Below are positions 36,081 to 44,139 of a stretch of 64,000 nt of DNA, in pieces. The position numbers and the translations under genes were made by a program. The DNA is from Micromonospora sp. U21. GTDB taxonomy: Bacteria > Actinomycetota > Actinomycetes > Mycobacteriales > Micromonosporaceae. The number at the start of each line of letters is the position of its first letter. Within the stretch, counting starts at the first letter, position 1. The DNA lies in contig NZ_JAGPYK010000031.1 of NCBI RefSeq assembly GCF_018070045.1, positions 1 to 64,000 on the forward strand, given 5' to 3'. Below the pieces are notes generated by a model, which saw only the letters and a program-made list of their open reading frames with translations, did no database searches and had not been told where the DNA came from.

Positions 36081-36860
36081 GTGCGCCTGGCCACCTTCAA
36101 CGTGCTGCACGGACGATCCCTGACCGACGGGCTCGTCGACCCCGACCGACTCACCGCCGCCGTGCGCGCCCTCGACGCCGACGTGCTGGCCCTGCAGGAG
36201 GTCGACCGCGACCAGAGCCGCAGCGGCAACCTCGACCTCACCGCCATCGCCGCCCGCGCCCTCGACGCACCCCACCACCGCTTCGCCGCCGCCGTCGTCG
36301 GCACCCCCGGCGAACGGTTCCGCCCCCTGCGCCACGACGACGACGGCCACGGCGAACCCTGCTACGGCATCGGCCTGATCAGCCGCCACCCCGTCCGCAG
36401 CTGGCAGGTCACCCGGCTCAAGCCCGCACCCGTACGCTCCCCGGTCTACGTGCCCGGCCCCGGCGGCGGCCTCGTCCTGCTGCACGACGAACCCCGCGTC
36501 GTGCTCGCCGCCGTCCTGGACACCCCGCACGGCCCGCTCACCGTCGCCGCGACCCACCTGTCCTTCGTCCCCGGCTGGAACGCCCGCCAACTACGGCAGA
36601 CCGTCCGCGCCCTACGCGCGCTGCCCGCCCCCCACGTCCTGCTCGGCGATCTCAACCTGCCCGCCGGCGCGGCCCGGCTCATCTCCGGCTGGCACCCCCT
36701 GGGCCGGCGCCCCACCTACCCCGCCGGGCAACCCCGCGTCCAACTCGACCACATCCTCGCCGACCGGCACGCCCTCGATCAGCTCCCACCGGTACGCGCG
36801 GTCACCACTCCGCTGTCCACCATCTCCGACCACCGGCCCCTGCTGGTCGACCTGGGCTGA
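36081..36860 (+). CDS. Endonuclease/exonuclease/phosphatase family protein
   Basis: 259 residues with the EEP fold: TFNVLHG (Asn), LALQEVDRDQ (catalytic Glu), THLSF, LLGDLNL (Asp/Asn) and ISDHRPL (Asp/His). Homologs act on DNA, phosphoesters or sphingolipids. No signal peptide. GTG start. Confidence 0.87.
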   Translation: MRLATFNVLHGRSLTDGLVDPDRLTAAVRALDADVLALQEVDRDQSRSGNLDLTAIAARALDAPHHRFAAAVVGTPGERFRPLRHDDDGHGEPCYGIGLISRHPVRSWQVTRLKPAPVRSPVYVPGPGGGLVLLHDEPRVVLAAVLDTPHGPLTVAATHLSFVPGWNARQLRQTVRALRALPAPHVLLGDLNLPAGAARLISGWHPLGRRPTYPAGQPRVQLDHILADRHALDQLPPVRAVTTPLSTISDHRPLLVDLG

Positions 36861-37033
36861 GACCGTCACCCCGTACGGCCCCACCACGGCGGTCCCGGTG
36901 TCTAGGGTGGGCTCACCGACACCGCCGCCGAGCCCGGGCCCAGCCGCAAGATTCCCTCAAGATCTTTGCATTGACGATCTCCGACGAGAATGCTGATCGA
37001 TACGCGCGCCACGATCAACCAGTCGGAGGCCAC

Positions 37034-39142
37034 ATGAGACCCCAGCGGTCCACCCTCATCGCCGTGTCCGCCCTGCTCGCCGTCACCCTCACCACCGCAC
37101 CAAGCCCCGCAAACGCCCAGAGCGCGGCAGAACCCAACCAGGTCGCCGCCCTCACCGTCCGCCAAGCCGACGGGTACGCCACCCTCGCCTGGCAACCCGT
37201 CGACGGCGCCACCGACTACCAGATCGAACGCACCGCCGTCGACGCCAACGGCACCCCCACCGGCGCACCGACCATCGTCGGCATCTGGCGCCCCAACCGC
37301 CAGATCAACCAGGGGTCACCCACCTTCGCCGACTCCGGATTCAACCCCGGAGACACGTTCCAGTGGCGGGTACGCGCCCGCGCCGGCACCACCGAACAGC
37401 CCTACTCCGCCCCGGTCGTCGCCGCCACCACCGTGCCCTGGGGCAACCCCGGCACCCCCGGCGAGCAACTGCGCACCCAGTGGGAGACCACCCACGCCGC
37501 CCAGTACACCAGCGACACCGACGAGTACGCCTACACGGCCGCCATCGACGCCCTCAGCGACCGCGTCCGCGTCGTCGAACTCGGCCGCACCGTCCAGAAC
37601 CGACCCGTCAACATGCTGGTCATCGGCCACCCCACCCCGCCGGCCACCCCCGCCGCCGTCGCCGCCACCGCACCCGTGGCCATCAACTGCAACGTGCACG
37701 GCAACGAGCCCGGCGACCGCGAGGCCTGCCTCATCATGGCCCGGCAACTCGCCTTCAGCACCGACCCCCGCATCACCGACCTGCTCAGCCACACCACCGT
37801 CCTGATCGTCCCCACCATCAACGGCGACGGCCGGGCCGCCAACACCCGCGGCAACTCCACCGGACAGGACCTCAACCGCGACTACTCACTGATCCGCCAA
37901 CCCGAGACCGCCGCGTACATCAAGATGGTCCGCGACTACCGACCCGTCGCCGGCTACGACGGCCACGAGTACGGCAACTCCCGCGCCGGCGACCTGCCGA
38001 TGCTGCCGCCCCGACACCAGAACGTCGCCCAACCGATCTTCGACCAGTCCCAGGACATGATCGAAGGCCACATGTACGCCAAGGGCGCCGAAGCCGGCTG
38101 GTGGGCCTGCCCCTACGGCTGCGAAGGCGGCGGCAACGTCGGCCTCAGCGAGGAAACCATCCTGCGCAACACCCTCGGGCTCAAGAACGTCGCCAACTCG
38201 CTGCTGGAACTGCGCAGCTCCGGCGGCCAGACCCGACCCGACGAGGGCAACACCGCCAACAACCGGCGCCGCAAGACCTACTCGGCCCTGTGGACCTTCC
38301 ACCAGTTCCTCGACTACCACCGCGCCGACCGCGGCCAGATCCTCACCTCCCGCGCCGAAGCCATCGAGATCCAGGCCGCCAACACCGGCCGCCTCGTCTT
38401 CCGCGGCTCCCGACCGATCCCCGCCCACCCCGCCCCGCACCCCGGCGACAGCCCTCCGCCGCTCGACGCGCCCCGGGCCGACCTCATCCTCGACAACGCC
38501 CCGTGCGCCTACAGGCTCACCGACGAGCAGTACAACGGCGCACGCACCGACGGACCGGGCGGCGTGGGCACCACCGTGGCACAGCGCATCGCCGCACACG
38601 GCTGGAAGGTCATCAAGACCGGCGACGGCTGGTACGTACCCCTCAACCAGCCCGAACGCGGCCTGATCCCACTGCTGCTCGACACCAAGGGCGTGGAGAA
38701 GCTGACCGACGGCGAACGCATCTACCCGACCCTCACCGGCCGACGCAACGGCCCACTGGTCGTCTCCGGCTTCACCTGCGCCGCCGACGCCACCATCAAC
38801 GGCCCGGTCACCGTCCGGGCCGGTGCGGCGCTCGTCGCGACCGGAACGACCATCAGCGGCCCGGTCAGCGCCACCCGCGCCGCCGGCATCGTCCTCGCCG
38901 ACAGCGCCGTCAACGGCCCGGTCCAGATCACCAGCACCACCGACGCGGTCTCCATCATCGACGTCACGATCGCCGGCCCGGTCAGCCTGTCCGGCAACAC
39001 CACCGGCACCGACGCACCCCTGCTGGCCGGCAGCACCATCCGCGGCCCGCTCAGCTGCACCGCGAACAGCCCCGCCCCGATCAACCTCGGCGTGGCCAAC
39101 ACCGTGCACGGTCCGCGCACCACCCAGTGCGCGGCACTGTGA
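37034..39142 (+). CDS. Secreted M14 zinc carboxypeptidase with beta-helix-like tail
   Basis: 702 residues. Signal peptide about 1-31 (hydrophobic IAVSALLAVTLTTA, then ANA). A fibronectin type III-like domain spans about 38-135. The M14 peptidase core has zinc ligands in VHGNEPGDRE (H222, E225), and SLLELRSSGGQ probably holds the catalytic Glu. The tail (about 580-690) repeats an (I/V)xGPV motif five times every 19-23 residues (INGPV, ISGPV, VNGPV, IAGPV, IRGPL), as in a right-handed beta-helix or bactofilin-like stack. GGAGG precedes ATG 37034. TTGACG at 36971-36976 with TGATCG 17 bp later is a possible promoter. Confidence 0.88.
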   Translation: MRPQRSTLIAVSALLAVTLTTAPSPANAQSAAEPNQVAALTVRQADGYATLAWQPVDGATDYQIERTAVDANGTPTGAPTIVGIWRPNRQINQGSPTFADSGFNPGDTFQWRVRARAGTTEQPYSAPVVAATTVPWGNPGTPGEQLRTQWETTHAAQYTSDTDEYAYTAAIDALSDRVRVVELGRTVQNRPVNMLVIGHPTPPATPAAVAATAPVAINCNVHGNEPGDREACLIMARQLAFSTDPRITDLLSHTTVLIVPTINGDGRAANTRGNSTGQDLNRDYSLIRQPETAAYIKMVRDYRPVAGYDGHEYGNSRAGDLPMLPPRHQNVAQPIFDQSQDMIEGHMYAKGAEAGWWACPYGCEGGGNVGLSEETILRNTLGLKNVANSLLELRSSGGQTRPDEGNTANNRRRKTYSALWTFHQFLDYHRADRGQILTSRAEAIEIQAANTGRLVFRGSRPIPAHPAPHPGDSPPPLDAPRADLILDNAPCAYRLTDEQYNGARTDGPGGVGTTVAQRIAAHGWKVIKTGDGWYVPLNQPERGLIPLLLDTKGVEKLTDGERIYPTLTGRRNGPLVVSGFTCAADATINGPVTVRAGAALVATGTTISGPVSATRAAGIVLADSAVNGPVQITSTTDAVSIIDVTIAGPVSLSGNTTGTDAPLLAGSTIRGPLSCTANSPAPINLGVANTVHGPRTTQCAAL

Positions 39143-39159
39143 CCGTCAGCTAGCCGAGC

Positions 39160-39207
39160 CGGTGTGCCGGCGGTGCGGGCACCACGCCCCGCGCCGCCGG
39201 CACACCG
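39160..39207 (+). terminator. Strong terminator after the carboxypeptidase gene
   Basis: Perfect 14-bp inverted repeat CGGTGTGCCGGCGG / CCGCCGGCACACCG with a 20-nt loop, beginning 17 bp after the stop. Confidence 0.75.
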
Positions 39208-39239
39208 CACCCGCCAACCCCCGACCCGTGGAGTCCGCC

Positions 39240-39896
39240 GTGCCGCAGACAACCCGCCCCCGGTCTCGCGCTCTCCGCCTCCTCGTGCCGGCCCTGCTGC
39301 TGGCCACCATCGCCTGCACCGGCACCCCCGCCGGGTCCACAACGGACGTGCAGCCACCGCACAACACCAGCGCACCCCAGGTCACCGGACCACTCTGCGC
39401 CGCCCTGCCCACCGGCACCGAACCCGGAAACCCGACGTTCCTCGCCGGCCAACCCGTCGACCAGGCGCTGCGGTGGATCCCCACCCTCACCACGTTCGAG
39501 GCGGCCCTGCGCACCAGCGGCGTCCTCGCCGACCTGCCCACCGGCACCGGCATCACCATCCTGGCGCCCTCCGACGACGCCTTCGCCGCCAAGTTCTCCG
39601 AGGACAACTGGGACGACCTGATGGCCCGCCACACCGACCAGCTGCGCACCCTGCTCAAGGCACACCTGATCGCCGGCGCCCACCCCATCGACGAACTGGT
39701 GACCGCCGGCGCCACCACCACCCTCGACGGCGCCACCGCCACCGTCACCCGCACCGGACCCACCGCCCGCCTCGCCGACCGGGCCGACGCGGTGTGCGCC
39801 GACTACCAGGCCACCAACGCACGCATCCACATCATCAACGCGGTGCTCGGCCCACTGCCCACCACCGCCAACGACACCGACCACCGGGCCCACTGA
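39240..39896 (+). CDS. Fasciclin-domain lipoprotein
   Basis: 218 residues. The basic head and hydrophobic LLVPALLLATIAC form a lipobox with Cys at about residue 24. A fasciclin (FAS1) domain follows: TTFEAALRTSGVLADLPTGTGITILAPSDDAF and LLKAHLIAGAHPI, ending with ARIHIINAVL. GTG 39240 with GGAG upstream. Cell-surface adhesion-type protein. Confidence 0.82.
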   Translation: MPQTTRPRSRALRLLVPALLLATIACTGTPAGSTTDVQPPHNTSAPQVTGPLCAALPTGTEPGNPTFLAGQPVDQALRWIPTLTTFEAALRTSGVLADLPTGTGITILAPSDDAFAAKFSEDNWDDLMARHTDQLRTLLKAHLIAGAHPIDELVTAGATTTLDGATATVTRTGPTARLADRADAVCADYQATNARIHIINAVLGPLPTTANDTDHRAH

Positions 39897-39902
39897 CGGC
39901 GC

Positions 39903-40907
39903 TCACCGCGCCTGGTCCACCGGCACCAGGGCGGCCAGCGCCCGGTTGGTACGGTTGGCCCGCACCGCGTCACGCTGCTGATCGGCCGTCACCTCGATGT
40001 ACGTCTGCGACGACGCCAACGACGCGTGCCCCAGCAACCGCATGATCTCCGCCGCGCTCGCACCGTCCTCGGCCAGCCGCGTCGCGAACGTGTGCCGCAG
40101 CGCGTGCAACCGCGCACCGCGCGGCACCCGGTCACCGATCCCCGCCCGCCGGTAACACGACTCCACCAGATACTGGAGCCCACCGCGACGCAACGGCTCG
40201 CCCCGCCGGTCCACCAGCAACGCCGAGTCCGGGCGTACCGACCGCGACCCGAAGCGCCGGACCCGACTGTCCAGGTAGTCCACCAGCACCCGGTCCAGGT
40301 CCGCCTCGATCGGCACCACCCGGGGCCGCCCACCCTTGCCGACCACCTCGATTCGCCGTTCACCTGGCCGACCGGCCAGTGCGCCGACCCGCAGCGCCAG
40401 CAGCTCCGACAGCCGCAGCCCCGCGCAGAGCGCCACCGCCAGCACCGCAACGTCCCGCTCCGGCCACGGGTCGCGCTGCCGGCCGTCGTCGCGCGCGGCC
40501 GAGGCCAGCAGCAGCTCGGGTGTGTCCGCCCCGCGCAGCGGCTTCGGCTGGGGGAGCAGGGCCCGGGGCCGGCCGACCGCCGGCATCGGATTGCCGGCCA
40601 CGACCCCGTCCGCCACCAGGAACGTGAAGAAACTGTTCCAGGTGGACCAGGCCCGGTGTACCGACGCGGGCGCGCGGGGCGCGGCGAACCGGGCGAACGC
40701 GGCCCGCATCACCCGGGGGGACAGATCGGTGATCGACAGCGCGGCACGGGGGAGGGGAGTGGTGACGTCCTCGGCGATCAGGGCGGCCACCGCCCGCAGG
40801 TCCCGCCGGTACGCCGCCAGGGTGTGCGGGGAGGGCTTGCGGGTCGCCCGTGCGGTCAGGAACTCCTCGATCAGCACCTCGAGCGAGTCGTCCTGTTTGT
40901 CATGCAT
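39903..40907 (-). CDS. Tyrosine recombinase (XerC/XerD-like)
   Basis: 334 residues. An N-terminal SAM-like core-binding domain (about 10-110) precedes the catalytic domain with GLRLSELLAL (Arg), KGGRPRVVPI (Lys), HALRHTFATRL (His-Arg) and GHASLASSQTYIEV (His and Tyr nucleophile). The start codon ATG lies within a TGCATAA...TTATGCA dyad shared with the divergent AAA gene. Length and arms fit a Xer-type enzyme better than a long phage integrase. Its own Xer partner, if any, is not in the window. Confidence 0.9.
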   Translation of the reverse strand: MHDKQDDSLEVLIEEFLTARATRKPSPHTLAAYRRDLRAVAALIAEDVTTPLPRAALSITDLSPRVMRAAFARFAAPRAPASVHRAWSTWNSFFTFLVADGVVAGNPMPAVGRPRALLPQPKPLRGADTPELLLASAARDDGRQRDPWPERDVAVLAVALCAGLRLSELLALRVGALAGRPGERRIEVVGKGGRPRVVPIEADLDRVLVDYLDSRVRRFGSRSVRPDSALLVDRRGEPLRRGGLQYLVESCYRRAGIGDRVPRGARLHALRHTFATRLAEDGASAAEIMRLLGHASLASSQTYIEVTADQQRDAVRANRTNRALAALVPVDQAR

Positions 40908-40922
40908 AAGGCATATTATGCA
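40903..40922. promoter_or_regulatory. AT-rich dyad in the divergent recombinase/AAA promoter
   Basis: TGCATAA-GGCATA-TTATGCA, 7-bp arms with a 6-bp centre, covering the recombinase start codon. It has the same CATAA-N6-TTAT pattern as the dif-like site at 41535-41562 and stands out in an otherwise GC-rich sequence. It could be a recombination core or an operator. Confidence 0.55.
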
Positions 40923-40963
40923 GCTTTTTCGCGTTCACTGGCAAGGGGGAGAGGGGGAGCGCG

Positions 40964-41545
40964 GTGGCCCAACCGAGGCGCTATGTCCTGACGGGAGCCC
41001 CAGGAGCCGGCAAGACCACACTGATCCAGGCGCTGCGCCGCCGTGGGCACCTGGTGGTCCCGGAGGCTGCCACCGACATCATCGCGGCCCGACAGGCGCA
41101 GGGATGCGTCGAACCCTGGCGGGAGCCGGAATTCGTCGACGCCGTCGCCCGACTCCAGCGCCGCCGCCGCGTTGCGGCCGACGCGAACGGCGACCTGCAG
41201 ATCCATGACCGGTCACCGTTGTGCACCCTCGCGTTGGCTCGCCACCTGGGACGGCCGGTCGGGCCCGCCCTCGCCGCCGAGCTGGATCTGATCCTCCGTC
41301 AGAAGCTGTACCAGCCGCTGGTGTTTCTGATCGGCCCGCTGGGCTTCGTCACGCGCACGGCCGCACGCCAGATCGACTACGCCGAGTCGTTGGCCTTCGC
41401 CCACATGCACGAGCAGGTGTACGCGGCGTACGGGCACCGGCTGGTCGACGTGCCGGCCGGCCCGGTGCACGAGCGGGTCGCGCTGATCGAGCAGCACCTG
41501 TCCGCCCCCGAGGAGGGGACCTCCAGATCACGTGACTTTACATAA
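40964..41545 (+). CDS. AAA-family ATPase/kinase-like protein (AAA_28 type)
   Basis: 193 residues. Walker A GAPGAGKTT at about residues 10-18, then EAATDIIAARQAQG, an RSPLCTLALARHL motif and TAARQIDYAESLAF. The fold resembles the NadR-type nicotinamide riboside kinase half and small P-loop kinases. GTG 40964 follows GGGGGAGAGGGGGAG. The stop codon TAA lies inside the dif-like site. Confidence 0.75.
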   Translation: MAQPRRYVLTGAPGAGKTTLIQALRRRGHLVVPEAATDIIAARQAQGCVEPWREPEFVDAVARLQRRRRVAADANGDLQIHDRSPLCTLALARHLGRPVGPALAAELDLILRQKLYQPLVFLIGPLGFVTRTAARQIDYAESLAFAHMHEQVYAAYGHRLVDVPAGPVHERVALIEQHLSAPEEGTSRSRDFT

Positions 41546-41562
41546 TGTACATTATCGAATCA
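41535..41562 (-). other. dif-like Xer recombination site
   Basis: On the minus strand the arms are TGATTCGATAA and TTATGTAAAGT with a 6-bp centre TGTACA. The core GATAATGTACATTATG differs in two positions from the E. coli dif core (CATAATGTATATTATG), and the XerD-type arm matches TTATGTTAAAT at 9 of 11 positions. It is a 14-bp perfect palindrome at 41542-41555. A tyrosine recombinase lies 0.6 kb away. It may be the chromosomal dif site or a mobile-element copy of it. Confidence 0.5.
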
Positions 41563-41613
41563 GAAGCGGCGGGGGTTTTCTGGCCTCTACCGCGTTCGGT
41601 AGGAGGTGTCGTT

Positions 41614-41682
41614 TCTCACTTGACCTGGGCCATTCTCAATAACTTGGGCCATCTCTCTAGTCTTCTCATTAAGTTGGGCCAC
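41614..41682. repeat. Three TCTCA...TGGGCCA repeats, IS21-like element end
   Basis: Three units of 19-20 bp (41614-41633, 41634-41652, 41664-41682) share TCTCA at one end and TGGGCCA at the other; an 11-bp spacer precedes the third. Multiple terminal repeats with GGCCCA motifs and short spacers occur at ends of IS21-family elements. No istA/istB gene or second end is visible, so this is probably a remnant. Confidence 0.5.
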
Positions 41683-41814
41683 CGAAGCTGCATCCGGCCC
41701 GGCCCCCTGCACCTTCCGTGGCGGCGTGACGATTCGGCTGCACGCGCGGTGCGGGGTGTGCTCCGCGCTGTCGTCGACCGGAATCGTGTCTAGCGTGCCG
41801 ACGCGCGCGGCTTA

Positions 41815-41917
41815 CGCGCGGGATGCGGGTCACCCGTGCCGACGCCTCGGGGTTGTTGATGGTCCCCCACCGCCGGTCGGCCTTGTACATCGTCTCCTGC
41901 ACGGCATCCTTGGCGTC
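41815..41917 (-). pseudogene. Fragment of an ECF-type sigma factor (region 2)
   Basis: The minus strand reads AKDAVQETMYKADRRWGTIN followed by NPEASARVTRI, resembling the end of sigma-70 region 2 (EDAVQETF.RAW). There is no start, no region 4, and the sequence breaks down beyond it. It is joined in frame to the AbiTii fragment upstream, a chimeric remnant. Confidence 0.55.
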
Positions 41918-42077
41918 AGCCTCCGACGCGTAGCCGTTGAGTTCCTTGCGCGCCCAGTCGCGGCGTCTCGGAACCGGTCTCGGCGCCGAGGAGAAGGCAC
42001 TTACGCAGCAGCCCGGCAAGCGGCTCGGATTCGTCGAGCATGCGCTCGCGGAGCGAGCGCAGCAGGGTATCGGTCAT
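41918..42077 (-). pseudogene. Frameshifted N-terminal fragment of an AbiTii-domain protein
   Basis: ATG 42077 opens MTDTLLRSLRERMLDESEPL and continues AGLLRKCLLLGAETGSET. The frame is then lost near 41965 and resumes one frame over as RDWARKELNGYASEAD. The LDES...LLRKC...WARKELNGY series matches the N-terminus of AbiTii proteins of abortive-infection phage defence. The rest of the protein is missing and replaced by the sigma fragment. Confidence 0.6.
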
Positions 42078-42277
42078 GGATCGGGCCCCAGAGCAGGGCC
42101 CCGACAACCGGCGGGATCGAGTGTGTGACGTGCCGTGTCTAGCGCCGGACTTGACCGTGGTGATGAGCGGGCAGTAGTGCTGGTGCCTGTGGGAGCTGCT
42201 GTCTTGGCTCTGCTGGTTGTTCCCGCAGTTCGTGTCGTCGGCGGTGCGCCAGGTCGAGACCAGTGCGGTGCGACGGG

Positions 42278-43306
42278 TCAGAGGCCGACGTCGGTGAGGG
42301 CGTTGTCTTGCCACTGGTCGGCGTCTTCGATGTAGCCAGCGAGGGTGGCGGAGCCGTCTTTCCATCCGCCGTGGCGGGCGATGCGCAGGGGGTTCTTGCC
42401 GCTGCGGTGGGTTTCGGTGGCGAATCCGCGGCGCAGGGAGTGGCCGGTGAAGGCGCTGGCGGTGTCGAGGCCGGCGCGTAGTGCGGTGCGGCGCACGATG
42501 ATGGCGACGGCTTGGCCGGTGATGCGGCCGGTGGTGTCGCCGCGGCCGTGGGGGGTGCGCCCGAGGGTTCCGTGGCGGTCGATGCGCCGGAACACCGGTC
42601 CGGATGTTTGGTCGTGGGCGGCGAGGGCGTCGAGCCATGCCTGCATGGTGCGTACGGGGCAGGTGGCTGGTCGGGAGGTGTAGGGCAGGGCGGTGCTGCG
42701 GCCCACGGACTCCTTGTCGGTCTTGGAGCGGCGGATGGTGACGTGCAGGCCCTCGCTGGTGAAGGTGAGGTCGGCGATGTTCAGTGCGGCGAGTTCGCTG
42801 CGGCGGGCGCCGAGGGCGAAGCCGACGACGATCAGGGCCCGGTCGCGCACTCCGGCAAGGGTGGTCCTATCGAGGGTGTCGACCATCGCCCGCAGCGCGG
42901 TGACGGTGACCGCTTTGGCCTTGCGCACGCCTCGGCCGGCCTCTGCGAGTTCGGTGCGGTGCCGGCGCAGCACCGCGCGCGCCGGCCGGGTGTGGGGCGG
43001 CGGGAGGTCGGCGGCGGCGTGGGCGACGGTGATGGCCGCCATTGCGCGCTCGATCGTGGACGCGGCCTTGCCTTCGTCGGCGAGGTGCGAGACGTACTCG
43101 GCCAGGGTCGCCGCGGTGGCCGGCAGGTGTGATCGTTGGTGGTCGTCGCACCAGTGGGTGAAGCGGCGCCAGTCCCCGGCGTAGGCCCGCCGCGTCGACG
43201 CGGGCACCGACTCGCGGATGCGCCGCCGCGCCGCTTCCGACAGTTGCTCGTCCGGATCGATGAAGGTGGTTGGTTCGGCGCTCCCCCGGGCCTCAATCTC
43301 ATTCAC
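42278..43306 (-). CDS. Phage-type tyrosine integrase
   Basis: 342 residues from GTG 43306 (the frame stays open to GTG 43339). An N-terminal core-binding domain begins PASTRRAYAGDWRRFTHWCD. Catalytic residues: GARRSELAAL (Arg), RRSKTDKE (Lys), HSLRRGFATET (His-Arg), RHGGWKDGSATLAGYIED (His or Trp, then Tyr). Its start overlaps the upstream small ORF by 8 nt and is buried in a perfect 11-bp hairpin. No ribosome site precedes it, so translation probably depends on coupling. Confidence 0.88.
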   Translation of the reverse strand: MNEIEARGSAEPTTFIDPDEQLSEAARRRIRESVPASTRRAYAGDWRRFTHWCDDHQRSHLPATAATLAEYVSHLADEGKAASTIERAMAAITVAHAAADLPPPHTRPARAVLRRHRTELAEAGRGVRKAKAVTVTALRAMVDTLDRTTLAGVRDRALIVVGFALGARRSELAALNIADLTFTSEGLHVTIRRSKTDKESVGRSTALPYTSRPATCPVRTMQAWLDALAAHDQTSGPVFRRIDRHGTLGRTPHGRGDTTGRITGQAVAIIVRRTALRAGLDTASAFTGHSLRRGFATETHRSGKNPLRIARHGGWKDGSATLAGYIEDADQWQDNALTDVGL

Positions 43307-43331
43307 GAGAAGGAACGTTATCGTGAATGAG
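43298..43331 (-). promoter_or_regulatory. 34-bp dyad sequestering the integrase start codon
   Basis: Perfect 11-bp arms CTCATTCACGA and TCGTGAATGAG with a 12-nt centre. In the mRNA the second arm contains the GTG start (43306) of the integrase. Either an RNA hairpin that blocks translation until the upstream ORF is read, or a recombinase/operator site. Confidence 0.6.
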
Positions 43332-43550
43332 TGACGCACTCCGGCGCGACACGCTCGTCAGTTGGTCGGCTTGTCGAACGACGCCAAAACGCGCACCGCT
43401 AGCCAGATCTCGTCGAGGCCCGCCGTTGTAGCGCAGCCGCGCGCCGACCCGATGCGGGGTCGGCACCTCGAACACCGCGACGGCCGGCCGGTCGCCGGCG
43501 AGAGGCGACGATCCGTCCACCGCTCCCCTACTGGCCGCCTCCGTGATCAC
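43299..43550 (-). CDS. Small hypothetical protein between HTH gene and integrase
   Basis: 83 residues from GTG 43550, which overlaps the stop of the HTH gene as GTGA. It ends 8 nt inside the integrase. VFEVPTPHRVGARLRYNGGP is its most conserved-looking segment. Family not recognised. The tight overlaps on both sides suggest a real, coupled gene. Confidence 0.45.
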   Translation of the reverse strand: MITEAASRGAVDGSSPLAGDRPAVAVFEVPTPHRVGARLRYNGGPRRDLASGARFGVVRQADQLTSVSRRSASLIHDNVPSRE

Positions 43551-43783
43551 TCGTCTTCGGGCACCAGAATCGGCTCCGCCGGCGGCGCGGCGAGCAGTTG
43601 CCCGACTCGCTGCCGGGTAAGGCCGGTCCGGTCAGCGATTTGGCTGTGGTTCAGCCCGGCGGCCACCATCTCGTCCATGGCCTCCCGCCGGATCCGGGAT
43701 AGGTAGCCAATCGACTGATGCCGGACGTTGATCAGCTCACCGGCCCGCACGGCCCGCTCAGCAGAGTCACGGATGCCCTCCAC
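43547..43783 (-). CDS. Helix-turn-helix protein
   Basis: 78 residues. The helix-turn-helix MVAAGLNHSQIADRTGLTRQ followed by RVGQLL is clear; the N-terminal half is helical and charged. GTG 43783 is the most likely start; the frame is open further upstream, over the ligase relic on the other strand. First gene of a three-gene module with the small ORF and the integrase. Confidence 0.5.
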   Translation of the reverse strand: MEGIRDSAERAVRAGELINVRHQSIGYLSRIRREAMDEMVAAGLNHSQIADRTGLTRQRVGQLLAAPPAEPILVPEDE

Positions 43784-43874
43784 CTCGGCGTCTCGCGCGC
43801 CACCCTTCGACTCGCGCTCACGTCGCCGCCGCGGCTGCTGCTGCCCGTCCGTGTCCTGGTCGGGGCAGCTGGAG

Positions 43875-44060
43875 CGGCCGGATCCGCTGCGGTACGTGCA
43901 GATGGAACCGACGGTGGTGGCAGAGATCAACGCCGACGTCGCGTTCGAGCACGGGCGGTGGCGGCACCGGGTGCGGTACGCGCGGGCCCGGCCGGACATG
44001 TCGGTCTACGACGTGCCGCTGCTGCTCGGCGAGGAGGAGGGCTACTTCGGGGAGCCGTAG
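43875..44060 (+). pseudogene. C-terminal fragment of an ATP-dependent DNA ligase
   Basis: 61 codons ending in TAG read RPDPLRYVQMEPTVVAEINA followed by DVAFEHGRWRH, matching the OB-fold C-terminus of bacterial ATP-dependent DNA ligases (VEPTLV.EV..D.A.EHGRWRH). Nothing of the catalytic KxDG part is present upstream. A perfect terminator follows, so this is the true 3' end of a truncated gene. Confidence 0.65.
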
Positions 44061-44064
44061 ACAC

Positions 44065-44103
44065 GCGCCCTGCCCGCCAACGCACGGCCGGCGGGCAGGG
44101 CGC
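44065..44103. terminator. Bidirectional terminator
   Basis: Perfect 14-bp stem GCGCCCTGCCCGCC / GGCGGGCAGGGCGC with an 11-nt loop between the ligase fragment and the convergent DUF4041 gene. Confidence 0.75.
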
Positions 44104-44139
44104 GGGCGGCGGCTAGTGGAGCCGGGCGAAGCTGGCCGG

